NCBI RefSeq assembly: GCF_030418165.1
Contig: NZ_JAUHTQ010000019.1
Coordinates: forward strand, 1 to 61,290
Reading direction: 5' to 3'
DNA length: 61,290 nt
Origin: Ureibacillus aquaedulcis
GTDB lineage: Bacteria; Bacillota; Bacilli; Bacillales_A; Planococcaceae
The notes below the pieces were generated by a model that saw only the letters and a program-made list of their open reading frames with translations, was not told the origin of the DNA and did not search any database. Shown here one piece after another: positions 1-7,931 of the stretch (positions are counted from its first letter, which is position 1; each line of letters opens with the position of its first letter). Position numbers and translations under genes: made by a program.

Positions 1-11
1 GGATGAGTCGA

Positions 12-310
12 CTTTATAGCAAGATCGGGCATTGAAAGCAGGTCTCGAAGCCCGATTCGGTGGCTATATCGCATAAACGGAAGTGATTCGGTCTCTAGAA
101 GCAGGATGAAGCGACTTAAAAGCAGGAACGGTAACTGAAAGCGAATCTCGAAAACCGATTAAATTTCTATAAAGAATTAACGGGAAGTGAGATGACCTCT
201 TGAGGCCCGGTAGGCGATTTTATAGCAAGTTTGGGAAGTGAGCGGGCCACTCTAAACGAAAAGGCACACTTTTAAACGAACATTGGGCACTGACACATTT
301 TGCGCCTGTC
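12..310. repeat. Degenerate tandem array, period about 51 bp
   Basis: Five to six diverged units begin near 13, 64, 115, 167, 218 and 271. Each opens with a TATA/TTAA-like word (TATAGCAAG, TATATCGCA, TTAAAAGCA, TATAAAGAA, TATAGCAAG, TTAAACGAA), followed by GGAAGTGA or a variant and then often a CTCT/CTCGAAGC-like block. Stop codons recur in every forward frame, so it does not look coding even though the period is a multiple of three. It probably continues left of the window. The function is unknown. Confidence 0.6.
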
Positions 311-327
311 CTAAGCTTTCGGCGCAG

Positions 328-368
328 ACAAAACCCGTCTTTCAGGCTTGAAAGACGGGTTTTGTTGT
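328..368 (+). terminator. Strong intrinsic terminator upstream of mltG
   Basis: A perfect 17-bp stem (328-344 with 349-365) around the loop GGCT is followed by T-rich sequence. It probably ends the transcript of the gene left of the window; in B. subtilis relatives this would be yrzB. A weaker GCGCC/GGCGC hairpin sits just before it, at about 302-325. Confidence 0.85.
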
Positions 369-419
369 CACCATTTGCATTTTCTTGTATCATATTAGGA
401 GATGCAAGGGGGTACGCCG

Positions 420-1544
420 GTGGAGAATAATAAATCTAAAAAACAAGAGATGATCGAAAAGTTGAAAATACGTAAAAAAGAAGGACGGGTTGTCCGTCGC
501 ATTGTAACAATCGTGACATTAGTGATTTTATTAATCGTTGGAATTGTGGGAGTAAGTGGTTATTTCTATGTAAAATCCGCACTTGAACCGATTGATCCAG
601 AAGCAACTGATGAAATCCCTGTAGAAATTCCTATGGGTTCTGGTATCTCGACAATTTCGTCGATTTTGGAAGAAAATGGTATTATTAAAAATGCGCGTAT
701 TTTTAAATATTACACAAAATTCAAGAATGAATCGAATTTCCAGGCGGGAAATTACATATTGACTCAATCCATGACACTGGATGAAATTATTAAAAGCTTA
801 AAAACAGGTAAGGTTTATCATGAACCTGTATTTAGTCTAACTATTCCTGAGGGGTTAACATTGGAACAAATTTCGGAAATTATAGCCAAGCATACGGAAT
901 ACACAGCCGAAGAGTTCATGGAATTGGTTACAAGTAAGGAATTTATCCAGAATATGATGGGGACTTTCCCTGATTTAATTACTGAGGAAGTTTCAAAGGA
1001 AAATATTCGTTATGCACTAGAAGGTTATTTATATCCTTCAACATACTCCTTCTACGAGGAAAAACCGTCACTCCAAGAAATCGTTTCAATGATGATTTCT
1101 TTAACAAATGATGTTGTCGGGCAGTATGATAGCTTGCTTGCAGAGAAGGAGATGACCCCGCATCAACTTCTGACTTTTGCCTCTTTGCTGGAGGAAGAAG
1201 CAACTGCGCAGACAGATCGCGAAACGATAGCAAGTGTATTCTATAATCGTTTGGATATCGATATGCCATTGCAAACCGATCCTACTGTTTTGTACGCTTT
1301 GGGCTCACATAAGGATCGTGTCCTCTATGAAGACCTGGAGGTGGATAACCCTTACAATACCTATGTCATTCAGGGGTTGCCGCCAGGTCCGATAGCAAAT
1401 GCCGGTAAAATCTCGATTGAAGCAGCGCTTAATCCGACAGATACCGACTATTTATATTTCTTGGCAGATACTGAAGGCAATAATCATTTTGCAAAGACAT
1501 ATGAAGAGCATCTTCAAAATATTGACCAATTTTTAGAGCAATAG
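420..1544 (+). CDS. mltG: Endolytic peptidoglycan transglycosylase MltG (YceG/YrrL family)
   Basis: This 374-residue membrane-anchored murein lyase cuts nascent glycan strands inside the chain and so helps end strand polymerisation at the cytoplasmic membrane. A basic N-terminal tail precedes one membrane segment at about residues 32-52. The YceG catalytic domain follows, with the conserved ASLLEEEA block; its first Glu, at about residue 258, aligns with the catalytic Glu of E. coli MltG. The GTG at 420 is chosen because AAGGGGG lies 7-8 bases upstream; the in-frame ATG at 402 would precede that ribosome binding site. It follows a terminator, so it probably has its own promoter. It heads the yrrL-yrrM-yrrN-yrrO-udk-greA synteny of Bacillus. 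Family identity is clear. Confidence 0.93.
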   Translation: MENNKSKKQEMIEKLKIRKKEGRVVRRIVTIVTLVILLIVGIVGVSGYFYVKSALEPIDPEATDEIPVEIPMGSGISTISSILEENGIIKNARIFKYYTKFKNESNFQAGNYILTQSMTLDEIIKSLKTGKVYHEPVFSLTIPEGLTLEQISEIIAKHTEYTAEEFMELVTSKEFIQNMMGTFPDLITEEVSKENIRYALEGYLYPSTYSFYEEKPSLQEIVSMMISLTNDVVGQYDSLLAEKEMTPHQLLTFASLLEEEATAQTDRETIASVFYNRLDIDMPLQTDPTVLYALGSHKDRVLYEDLEVDNPYNTYVIQGLPPGPIANAGKISIEAALNPTDTDYLYFLADTEGNNHFAKTYEEHLQNIDQFLEQ

Positions 1545-1557
1545 ATAGTGAAAATCC

Positions 1558-1648
1558 AGAAGGAAACGGATAGACTTATTATTTTATGAAAATCTTGTAA
1601 GGGAGACTTTTCAAGACTGGAATAATAAGATTTATTCGCTTTCCTTCT
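1558..1648. repeat. Long imperfect inverted repeat after mltG
   Basis: The arms 1558-1583 and 1621-1648 pair through an outer 9 bp (AGAAGGAAA/TTTCCTTCT) and an inner 9 bp (CTTATTATT/AATAATAAG), separated by a partly paired bulge. The 37-nt loop carries a smaller TCTTG/CAAGA pairing. There is no clean T tract directly after the stem. It could act as an mltG transcript end, an mRNA-stabilising fold, or be the remnant of a small mobile element. Confidence 0.5.
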
Positions 1649-1778
1649 CTTTTCATGATATTATAAATTGTGATTTTTTTGGGTGATAAAGTAGAAAATA
1701 TAGCACTTTCAAACTATTTTATCTAACTACTACCACTCCGAAGAACAGTATCTATACAATTATAAAGGGGCTTACATA

Positions 1779-2411
1779 ATGGAAATTTCAAACACTTATA
1801 TAGAATCCTTTATTCAGCCACGAAGTGAGTTATTATTGGAAATGGAGAAGTATGCACAGGAACATCATGTCCCGATTATGCAATTGTCAGCGATAGACGT
1901 CCTGAATCAGCTGCTTCGAATTCAAAAACCATCTAGTATATTAGAAATAGGGACTGCTATTGGGTATTCAGCATTACGAATGGCTAGTACCTTACCAGAA
2001 TGTACAATTGTAACCGTTGAAAGGGATTCGGAACGAGTAAGTCTTGCTAAGCAATTTATTGCACGTTCTGAAACTGCTAATCGAATTACAGTGATCGAAG
2101 GCGATGCGTTGGAAGTGGATGTGGAAAGTATACAATCTGCTTTTGATGCTGTTTTTATTGATGCGGCGAAAGGGCAATATATGCGCTTCTTCGAAAAGTA
2201 TTCACCATTGGTTCCTTCAGGCGGTATTTTATACATCGATAACATGTACATGCACGGATTAACGGATTTAGATATAAAAGAAGTGCCAAGACGTAAAAGA
2301 ACAATGATTCGCAACTTGAAAACTTTTGCTGACTGGATTATGGCTCACCCAGATTATGATAGTACATTTTTTCCTGTCGGCGATGGCTTGTTAATTTGTT
2401 TAAAGAGGTGA
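1779..2411 (+). CDS. trmR: tRNA 5-hydroxyuridine O-methyltransferase TrmR (YrrM)
   Basis: This 210-residue class I SAM-dependent O-methyltransferase has the motif LEIGTAIGYSA near residues 55-65 and the metal-site-like block FIDAAKGQY near 126-134. In B. subtilis TrmR methylates ho5U at tRNA position 34 to give mo5U, which widens wobble decoding. The next two genes encode the hydroxylation step, six bases downstream, which supports that role over a catechol or caffeoyl-CoA methyltransferase. The ATG has AAAGGGG upstream. The stop of mltG is 234 bases away across an inverted repeat, so this gene probably starts a separate transcript. Length is typical of the family. Confidence 0.9.
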   Translation: MEISNTYIESFIQPRSELLLEMEKYAQEHHVPIMQLSAIDVLNQLLRIQKPSSILEIGTAIGYSALRMASTLPECTIVTVERDSERVSLAKQFIARSETANRITVIEGDALEVDVESIQSAFDAVFIDAAKGQYMRFFEKYSPLVPSGGILYIDNMYMHGLTDLDIKEVPRRKRTMIRNLKTFADWIMAHPDYDSTFFPVGDGLLICLKR

Positions 2412-2417
2412 CGAATA

Positions 2418-3350
2418 ATGAAAAAACCGGAATTATTAGTAACACCAAAGTCAGTGAAACATATAGGGGCATTGATCGAAGCGGGAGCAGATGCTTTTGT
2501 GATTGGTGAACAACAGTTTGGTTTACGGCTGGCAGGCGAGTTTCCTGTAAGTGATGTGGAACTGGCAACTCAGTTAATTCACGGAGCAGGGAAAAAAGTA
2601 TATGTAGCAGTAAATGCAATTTTCCATAATGATCGTTTAGATGCTCTTGAGAACTATCTGAAAGATATGCAGCGCATCGGTGTGGATGCCTTGATTTTTG
2701 GTGATCCAGCTGTGGTTGTAGCAGTTCGTGAGCTGGATATTACAATCCCTCTCCACTGGAATCCCGAAACAATTGCAACAAACTGGTTCCAGGCGAATTA
2801 CTGGAATGAACGTGGAGCAAAGCGTGCAGTTCTTGCCCGTGAACTTTCAATAGACGAAGTGGTAGAAATCAAAAAGAATGCCAAACCCGAAATTGAAGTT
2901 CAAATCCATGGCATGACATGTATGTTCCAATCAAAACGCTCCCTCTTAGGAAACTACTTCCTATATCGAGACGAAGTAATGGAAATTGAAAATCGTAAAG
3001 CCAATCAAAATATGTTCTTGCATGATAAAGAACGCAAAAATAAATATCCGATTTACGAAGACCTCAATGGAACACATATTTTCTCTCCAAATGATATGTG
3101 TCTAATTGATGAATTGACGGAGCTCTTCCAAGCAGGCATTGATTCATTGAAATTTGATGGTGTTCTTCAAACGGAGGAGTACATCAATACAGTGACTAAT
3201 TGCTATCGACAAGCAATCGATGCTTACTTTGATAACGGTGAAGATGCTTATGATGAGATCAAGGATGTACTTTTAGAAAAAATCGAGGAAATTCAGCCTG
3301 AATTACGTCCTTTAGATACAGGATTTATCTTTAAAGAAACAGTTTATTAG
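2418..3350 (+). CDS. trhP1: tRNA 5-hydroxyuridine synthesis protein TrhP1 (peptidase U32 family, YrrN)
   Basis: This 310-residue U32-family protein, with TrhP2, is required for prephenate-dependent hydroxylation of U34 in tRNA in B. subtilis. It opens with KPELLVTPKSVKHIGALIEA, the U32 TIM-barrel start. The four-cysteine signature of its partner is reduced here to a single Cys at about residue 168 (MTCMFQSKRS); the other positions are non-Cys. It therefore probably lacks the Fe-S site and serves as the partner subunit. The gene starts 6 bases after trmR with a GAGGTG site inside the trmR end, consistent with coupled translation. It ends 16 bases before trhP2. The U32 name is historical; protease activity is not expected. 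Confidence 0.88.
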   Translation: MKKPELLVTPKSVKHIGALIEAGADAFVIGEQQFGLRLAGEFPVSDVELATQLIHGAGKKVYVAVNAIFHNDRLDALENYLKDMQRIGVDALIFGDPAVVVAVRELDITIPLHWNPETIATNWFQANYWNERGAKRAVLARELSIDEVVEIKKNAKPEIEVQIHGMTCMFQSKRSLLGNYFLYRDEVMEIENRKANQNMFLHDKERKNKYPIYEDLNGTHIFSPNDMCLIDELTELFQAGIDSLKFDGVLQTEEYINTVTNCYRQAIDAYFDNGEDAYDEIKDVLLEKIEEIQPELRPLDTGFIFKETVY

Positions 3351-3366
3351 AAAGGAGCCCATAGCC

Positions 3367-4644
3367 TTGTTGCAACTAATAGAAAACGAAAAAATCCGTG
3401 AAACCATTGATGGTAAACGCATCATCACTAAAAAGCCAGAATTGCTGGCACCGGCCGGGAGCTTGGAGAAGCTAAAGGTAGCCGTACACTATGGTGCGGA
3501 TGCTGTATTTATCGGTGGCCAAGAATTTGGATTGCGTTCGAATGCAGGCAACTTCTCCATTGAAGAAATGCGTGAAGGTGTTGAATTTGCGAAAAAATAT
3601 GGAGCGGTTATTTATGTAACCACTAATATTTTTGCACATAATGAAAATATGGCTGGTCTTGAGGAATATTTAGAGGCGATTGAAGAAGCGGGTGTAAAAG
3701 GGATTATCGTTGCAGATCCCCTTATTATCGAAACTTGCCGTAAAGTGGCGCCAAAACTGGAAATCCACCTTTCAACACAGCAATCATTATCCAACTGGAA
3801 GGCTGTGAAGTATTGGAAACAAGAAGGACTTCACCGTGTTGTTCTGGCACGCGAAGTCGGGGCAGAAGAAATGCTCAAAATGAAGGAAGAGGTAGATATT
3901 GAAATCGAAGCCTTCGTTCATGGAGCAATGTGTATTGCCTATTCAGGCCGTTGTGTACTATCAAATCACATGACTGCGCGTGATTCTAACCGTGGTGGCT
4001 GCTGTCAATCTTGCCGATGGGATTATGATCTATATGAACAAGTTGATGGTGAGGAAAAAGCATTGTTTGGCGAAGGTGATGCACCGTTTGCCATGAGCCC
4101 GAAAGACTTGAAACTTATCGAATCGATTCCTCATATGATTGAGCTTGGAATTGACTCATTAAAAGTAGAAGGGCGTATGAAATCCATTCACTATGTAGCA
4201 ACAGTGATTTCGGTTTACCGTAAAGTGATTGATGCTTACTGTGAAGATCCGGAAAATTTCCAAATTAAAAAAGAATGGCTTGAAGAACTGGATCGTTGCG
4301 CTAACCGTGCAACAGCATCTAGTTTCTTTGAAGGAGAGCCAGGCTATGAACAACAAATGTTTGGAACGCATGCTTCCAAAATGAAATGGGATTTTGCCGG
4401 TCTGGTTCTTGATTATGACCAAGAAACACAGATGGTTACTCTACAGCAGCGAAATTACTTTAAACCAGGCGATACAGTCGAATTCTTTGGTCCCGATATT
4501 GAATCATTTAAATTTGAAATTGGACAAATCTGGGATGAAAAAGGGAATGAACTGGAGGTTGCCAACCATCCATTGCAAATTATTAAATTTAAGTGCGAGC
4601 GTCCGTTGTTCAGCTACAACATGATGCGGAAGGAGAATATTTAA
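3367..4644 (+). CDS. trhP2: tRNA 5-hydroxyuridine synthesis protein TrhP2 (peptidase U32 family, YrrO)
   Basis: This 425-residue U32 protein has the full Cys signature expected for an Fe-S centre: Cys189 and Cys196 (MCIAYSGRC), then Cys212, Cys213 and Cys216 (GGCCQSC). Established work on B. subtilis YrrO assigns it, with YrrN, to ho5U34 formation; TrmR then methylates the product. The C-terminal part (from about residue 330) is the collagenase-like beta domain. The start is TTG, with AAGGAG about 10 bases upstream; a second in-frame TTG directly follows, so the exact start may shift by one codon. The stop overlaps the udk start by one base (TAATG). Confidence 0.9.
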   Translation: MLQLIENEKIRETIDGKRIITKKPELLAPAGSLEKLKVAVHYGADAVFIGGQEFGLRSNAGNFSIEEMREGVEFAKKYGAVIYVTTNIFAHNENMAGLEEYLEAIEEAGVKGIIVADPLIIETCRKVAPKLEIHLSTQQSLSNWKAVKYWKQEGLHRVVLAREVGAEEMLKMKEEVDIEIEAFVHGAMCIAYSGRCVLSNHMTARDSNRGGCCQSCRWDYDLYEQVDGEEKALFGEGDAPFAMSPKDLKLIESIPHMIELGIDSLKVEGRMKSIHYVATVISVYRKVIDAYCEDPENFQIKKEWLEELDRCANRATASSFFEGEPGYEQQMFGTHASKMKWDFAGLVLDYDQETQMVTLQQRNYFKPGDTVEFFGPDIESFKFEIGQIWDEKGNELEVANHPLQIIKFKCERPLFSYNMMRKENI

Positions 4645-5282
4645 TGTCCAAAAAGCACCCTTTAGTAATAGGGATTGCAGGCGGTTCATGCTCAGGGAAA
4701 ACGAGTGTGACTCATGCCATCTATGATGTCTTTCGTGAGCATTCCGTTGTTGTAATTGAACAAGATTACTATTATAAAAATCAAAGCCATTTAACTTTTG
4801 AAGAACGTCTAAAAACGAACTATGACCATCCATTAGCTTTTGATAATGATTTATTGCTGGAGCATATCAATACCTTATTACAAAGACAAGCCATCGACAA
4901 GCCGGTCTATGACTATGTAAATCATACACGTGCCGATGAGGTAATACACGTAGATCCAAAGGATGTTATTATCTTGGAAGGTATCCTTGTTCTAGAAGAT
5001 AAACGCTTAAGAGATTTAATGGACATCAAATTATTTGTCGATACAGATTCGGATTTACGTATAATTCGTCGTATTGAGCGAGATATTAAAGAACGAGGCA
5101 GAACTATTGACTCAGTAATTGAACAATATCTAACAGCCGTAAGACCGATGCATAACTTATTCATCGAGCCAACTAAGAGATATGCAGATGTCATTATTCC
5201 TGAAGGCGGGGAAAATGAAGTAGCGATTGACCTAATGGTAACAAAAATCAAAACAATTCTTGAATCTACAACAATTGTGTAA
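4644..5282 (+). CDS. udk: Uridine kinase (uridine/cytidine kinase)
   Basis: This 212-residue P-loop kinase phosphorylates uridine and cytidine with a nucleoside triphosphate in pyrimidine salvage. The Walker A GGSCSGKT lies at residues 13-20. The motif EQDYYYK and the Arg-rich lid [13 protein letters not shown] are typical of Udk. The ATG at 4644 overlaps the trhP2 stop and has AAGGAGA seven bases upstream, so longer in-frame starts inside trhP2 are rejected. The same trhP2-udk-greA order is found in B. subtilis. A large terminator hairpin follows, closing the trmR-udk operon. Confidence 0.95.
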   Translation: MSKKHPLVIGIAGGSCSGKTSVTHAIYDVFREHSVVVIEQDYYYKNQSHLTFEERLKTNYDHPLAFDNDLLLEHINTLLQRQAIDKPVYDYVNHTRADEVIHVDPKDVIILEGILVLEDKRLRDLMDIKLFVDTDSDLRIIRRIERDIKERGRTIDSVIEQYLTAVRPMHNLFIEPTKRYADVIIPEGGENEVAIDLMVTKIKTILESTTIV

Positions 5283-5344
5283 TATGATGAGTGAGTATTG
5301 GAATTAATTAGTATATACAAATAGTACGTCTGCAAAATTAAATT

Positions 5345-5420
5345 CGGTTATTAGTTAAGTGGGTTGGGGGACTTCTAATCAGTCCCCGGACCTCATATGC
5401 TTAACTACTAACCGGGTTTT
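5345..5420 (+). terminator. Two-tier terminator between udk and greA
   Basis: An outer 15-nt stem with one mismatch (5345-5359 with 5400-5414) encloses an inner GGGGACT/AGTCCCC hairpin (5367-5373 with 5381-5387). GGTTTTATTATT follows. It is unusually large for an intrinsic terminator. Confidence 0.7.
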
Positions 5421-5446
5421 ATTATTACACCTTAAATAGAAAACGA

Positions 5447-5476
5447 TTGCATTTTCTTTATTGGGGTGTGTATAGT
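5447..5476 (+). promoter_or_regulatory. Candidate sigma-A promoter for greA
   Basis: TTGCAT, an 18-bp spacer, then TATAGT. A second TATAAT box at 5488-5493 is an alternative -10 without a good -35. Both lie after the udk terminator and before the greA start. Confidence 0.55.
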
Positions 5477-5523
5477 ATTGTTTCAAGTATAATTTTCGTG
5501 AAGACTTTAAGGAGTGAACTAAT

Positions 5524-6006
5524 TTGGCAAATGAAAAACAATACCCAATGACCTTAGCGGGAAAACAAAAATTAGAAGAAGAATTAGAAAATTTAATCAC
5601 GGTTAAACGTAAAGAAGTAGTAGAGCGCATTAAAATTGCTCGAAGTTTCGGCGACTTATCCGAGAATTCCGAATACGATTCGGCAAAAGAAGAACAAGGA
5701 TTTGTTGAAGGACGTATTACAACAATCGAGTCTATGTTGCGTAATGCGCTAATCATAGAGGAATCTGGTGAAAGTGACGTTGTTTCTTTAGGTAAGACAG
5801 TTTCTTTCGTAGAACTTCCAGATGGCGATGAAGAAGAATATACAATCGTTGGTTCTGCTGAAGCCGATCCATTTGAAGGTCGTATTTCGAACGATTCTCC
5901 AATTGCAAAAGCCTTATTGGGCCGTAAAGTGGACGACATTGTAAAGTTAACAACTCCAGGTGGAGATATGGAAGTACGTATCGTATCCATCAAAACTGCA
6001 AATTAA
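5524..6006 (+). CDS. greA: Transcript cleavage factor GreA
   Basis: This 160-residue protein binds the RNA polymerase secondary channel and stimulates cleavage of backtracked RNA. The N-terminal coiled coil carries the acidic tip [14 protein letters not shown] (near residues 41-54) that coordinates the catalytic metal. A C-terminal FKBP-like domain ends in the [11 protein letters not shown] strand. The start is TTG at 5524 with AAGGAGTG about 8 bases upstream. It forms a single-gene unit between two terminators with its own promoter. Length matches the family. Confidence 0.95.
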   Translation: MANEKQYPMTLAGKQKLEEELENLITVKRKEVVERIKIARSFGDLSENSEYDSAKEEQGFVEGRITTIESMLRNALIIEESGESDVVSLGKTVSFVELPDGDEEEYTIVGSAEADPFEGRISNDSPIAKALLGRKVDDIVKLTTPGGDMEVRIVSIKTAN

Positions 6007-6138
6007 TTCAGTAACTGGTATCCTTTATATTTGGCTTTATACATAGCCTGCAAATTGGGAAGATCATTTCCTTTTATAAGGGAAAAAGCTTGTTAAATTA
6101 CCTTTCAAAGGTTTTAATTTTCATAAAATTAGAATAAC

Positions 6139-6178
6139 AAAGTCGGCGAAATCATATAAAGGTTTTGTCGACTTTTTC
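6139..6178 (+). terminator. greA terminator
   Basis: Arms 6139-6153 and 6161-6175 (AAAGTCGGC... / ...GTCGACTTT) pair with a few G-U pairs and are followed by TTTTTC. The rest of the greA-yrrS gap (6007-6283) is AT-rich, with no other clear signal. Confidence 0.75.
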
Positions 6179-6283
6179 ATTTACTTTAAAAGTTTAACAA
6201 GATTATTAAAATTGGGCTTATTGATGGCTTTAAATTGGAATCTTGATAAAATAAAGGTAATGGAGTAAAGGAGGATTCAATTT

Positions 6284-6949
6284 ATGTCTAAAGGACAAGA
6301 ATCTTTAACGCGTTCAGAAAATAAACGATTTGATCAGCGAAAACGAAAAAACAAAGTGGACAAAATCCTGAATATCCTAATTGCAATTGTTTCGATACTT
6401 ATTGTATTAAATGTACTTGCAATTTTTAATGATGATGAAAAAGAACAAGCAAATGAAGCGGTTGAGAAACAAAATGTAAATAATACAGAAGACAAAGAAG
6501 ATACTAAAAATATAGAGGAACAATCCGATAAAAATGTGGTATCTGCCGAGGAAATAGAAACCGATGAGCCAAATTCCCAAGAGGAAAATAATGCGGATGC
6601 GATTGTCTCCGTTCAAGCATCTAATGATCCTTCGGTAGAGGAAGTCATTGTTGATCCGAATTGGAAAGTAAATCCAACCAAACAAGTCGGCGAGCATGTT
6701 TCTGCATACGAAAAAGGCCATCCCGATTACGAAGAAAAATTAGAAACCTTCCGTCAAGCTGTTCAATTAGACGAAGATGATATTATTTTTTGGTCCGTAA
6801 AAAACAATGGAAGTGCGGATAGTTCGGTTGCAGTTGTTTCAACAAGCGACAAAACGGCAAATTATCGAATTTATATAGAATGGCTGAAAAATGAAGGATG
6901 GAAACCTGTAAAAGTCGAAAAACTAAAACAATCAGTAGGTGCAAGGTAA
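6284..6949 (+). CDS. yrrS: YrrS-family (DUF1510) membrane-anchored protein
   Basis: This 221-residue protein has a short basic cytoplasmic tail, one membrane segment near residues 29-47 (LNILIAIVSILIVLNVLAIF), a long Glu/Asn-rich low-complexity linker (about 48-125) and an extracellular C-terminal DUF1510 domain ending in WLKNEGWKPVKVEKLKQ. The molecular role is not established. In B. subtilis yrrS sits next to the penicillin-binding protein gene pbpI, which suggests a link to the cell wall; here pbpI is absent and mtnN follows. AAAGGAGGA precedes the ATG. Confidence 0.82.
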   Translation: MSKGQESLTRSENKRFDQRKRKNKVDKILNILIAIVSILIVLNVLAIFNDDEKEQANEAVEKQNVNNTEDKEDTKNIEEQSDKNVVSAEEIETDEPNSQEENNADAIVSVQASNDPSVEEVIVDPNWKVNPTKQVGEHVSAYEKGHPDYEEKLETFRQAVQLDEDDIIFWSVKNNGSADSSVAVVSTSDKTANYRIYIEWLKNEGWKPVKVEKLKQSVGAR

Positions 6950-6957
6950 CCAATCTA

Positions 6958-6986
6958 TTGACGGTAAAGCATATATTCTTTAATAT
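6958..6986 (+). promoter_or_regulatory. Candidate sigma-A promoter for mtnN
   Basis: TTGACG, a 17-bp spacer and TAATAT lie directly after yrrS and 30 bases before the mtnN start. Confidence 0.65.
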
Positions 6987-7015
6987 ATGTGTGTCAAGAA
7001 TTGGAGGAATACTAA

Positions 7016-7708
7016 ATGAAAATTGCAGTAATTGGAGCAATGGAAGAAGAAGTTGAATTACTACGAAATGCACTTTCAAATACTGAAGTAACTACGATTG
7101 CAAATAGTGAATATACAACAGGAAGATATCACGATAAAGAAATCGTCCTGCTGAAGAGTGGAATCGGGAAAGTAAATGCGGCTATGTCCACTACAGCTTT
7201 GCTATACGAGTTCAAGCCAGATGTAGTGATTAATACAGGTTCTGCAGGCGGATACGATCCGGCTTTAGAAGTGGGGGCTGTCGTTATTTCAGATGAAGTT
7301 CGCCACCATGATGTGGATGTAACCATCTTTAATTATGAAATGGGGCAAGTACCGCAACTACCACCGGCTTTCAAAGCGGATGAACGCTTAATGAAATTAG
7401 CGGAAGAAGCTGTCTCGGAAATCGGGGAGCATCAATACGGTGTAGGGTTGATTTGTTCAGGTGATTCCTTTATGAATGATCCAGCGCGTGTAGCAAAAGT
7501 GAGAGGCTATTTCCCTCAAATGAAAGCCGTAGAAATGGAAGCGGCTGCTGTTGCACAAGTATGCCACCAATTTAAAACACCGTTTGTTGTGATTCGCGCA
7601 TTATCGGATATCGCTGGAAAAGAGTCAAATATTAGCTTTGACGAATTCTTGCCTATTGCTGCCAAGCATTCCACGGAAATTGTCCTTAAAACGATAGAAA
7701 AGTTGTAA
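7016..7708 (+). CDS. mtnN: 5'-methylthioadenosine/S-adenosylhomocysteine nucleosidase
   Basis: This 230-residue enzyme hydrolyses MTA and SAH to adenine and the thioribose or ribosylhomocysteine product, clearing inhibitors left by SAM-using enzymes such as the many methyltransferases encoded here. The nucleoside phosphorylase fold is evident from GAMEEEV with Glu12, the GSAGG loop near residues 77-81, VEMEAAAVA near 170-178 and the catalytic Asp198 in [17 protein letters not shown] precedes the ATG. In B. subtilis the orthologue lies in the yrrT operon; here it appears monocistronic. Confidence 0.95.
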   Translation: MKIAVIGAMEEEVELLRNALSNTEVTTIANSEYTTGRYHDKEIVLLKSGIGKVNAAMSTTALLYEFKPDVVINTGSAGGYDPALEVGAVVISDEVRHHDVDVTIFNYEMGQVPQLPPAFKADERLMKLAEEAVSEIGEHQYGVGLICSGDSFMNDPARVAKVRGYFPQMKAVEMEAAAVAQVCHQFKTPFVVIRALSDIAGKESNISFDEFLPIAAKHSTEIVLKTIEKL

Positions 7709-7734
7709 TGGTCACCCTTTGTTCACAAACTAAC

Positions 7735-7764
7735 TTGACCGAAGAGAAAAAATCACAGTAATAT
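7735..7764 (+). promoter_or_regulatory. Candidate promoter for the 29-residue peptide gene
   Basis: TTGACC, an 18-bp spacer and TAATAT. It starts 26 bases after mtnN and lies 30 bases before the small start codon. Confidence 0.6.
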
Positions 7765-7794
7765 AGAAGTATGAATGTATTAGGAGGTTATGCT

Positions 7795-7884
7795 ATGTTA
7801 ATGCTTATGGCAGGTTCTGTAGCTATCACAGCAATTTTGGGAATTATTATTTATTCTGGAGCAAATCATAAAAGTTACCATTAA
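7795..7884 (+). CDS. 29-residue single-span membrane peptide
   Basis: The ATG at 7795 is preceded by a near-perfect TAGGAGGT six bases upstream. The reading frame gives MLMLMAGSVAITAILG followed by IIIYSGANHKSYH. One hydrophobic helix (about residues 2-20) would span the membrane, leaving a short polar His/Lys tail. It has its own promoter-like sequence and a strong terminator, so it is a complete transcription unit rather than a leader of a following gene. I do not recognise the family. Prli42- and CydS-like peptides have different sequences. The call rests on gene architecture rather than homology. Confidence 0.62.
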   Translation: MLMLMAGSVAITAILGIIIYSGANHKSYH

Positions 7885-7890
7885 GAAGAA

Positions 7891-7931
7891 AGCTCATTAA
7901 GGTTATGATTAAACCCTAATGAGCTTTTTTT
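7891..7931. terminator. Bidirectional terminator between the small peptide gene and sigK
   Basis: AGCTCATTA (7891-7899) pairs perfectly with TAATGAGCT (7917-7925). T runs on the forward strand and A-rich sequence on the other side allow use from both convergent genes. Its T tract overlaps the sigK stop codon. Confidence 0.8.

Noticed and set aside
12..310. CRISPR array reading of the 51-bp repeats
   Set aside because: The units are diverged along their whole length, with no constant repeat separated by unique spacers, and no cas genes are present.
5379..5993. Reverse-strand frame of about 204 codons opposite greA
   Set aside because: It is fully antisense to greA, has no ribosome binding site and is rich in Ser/Arg, as expected for a shadow of a conserved gene.
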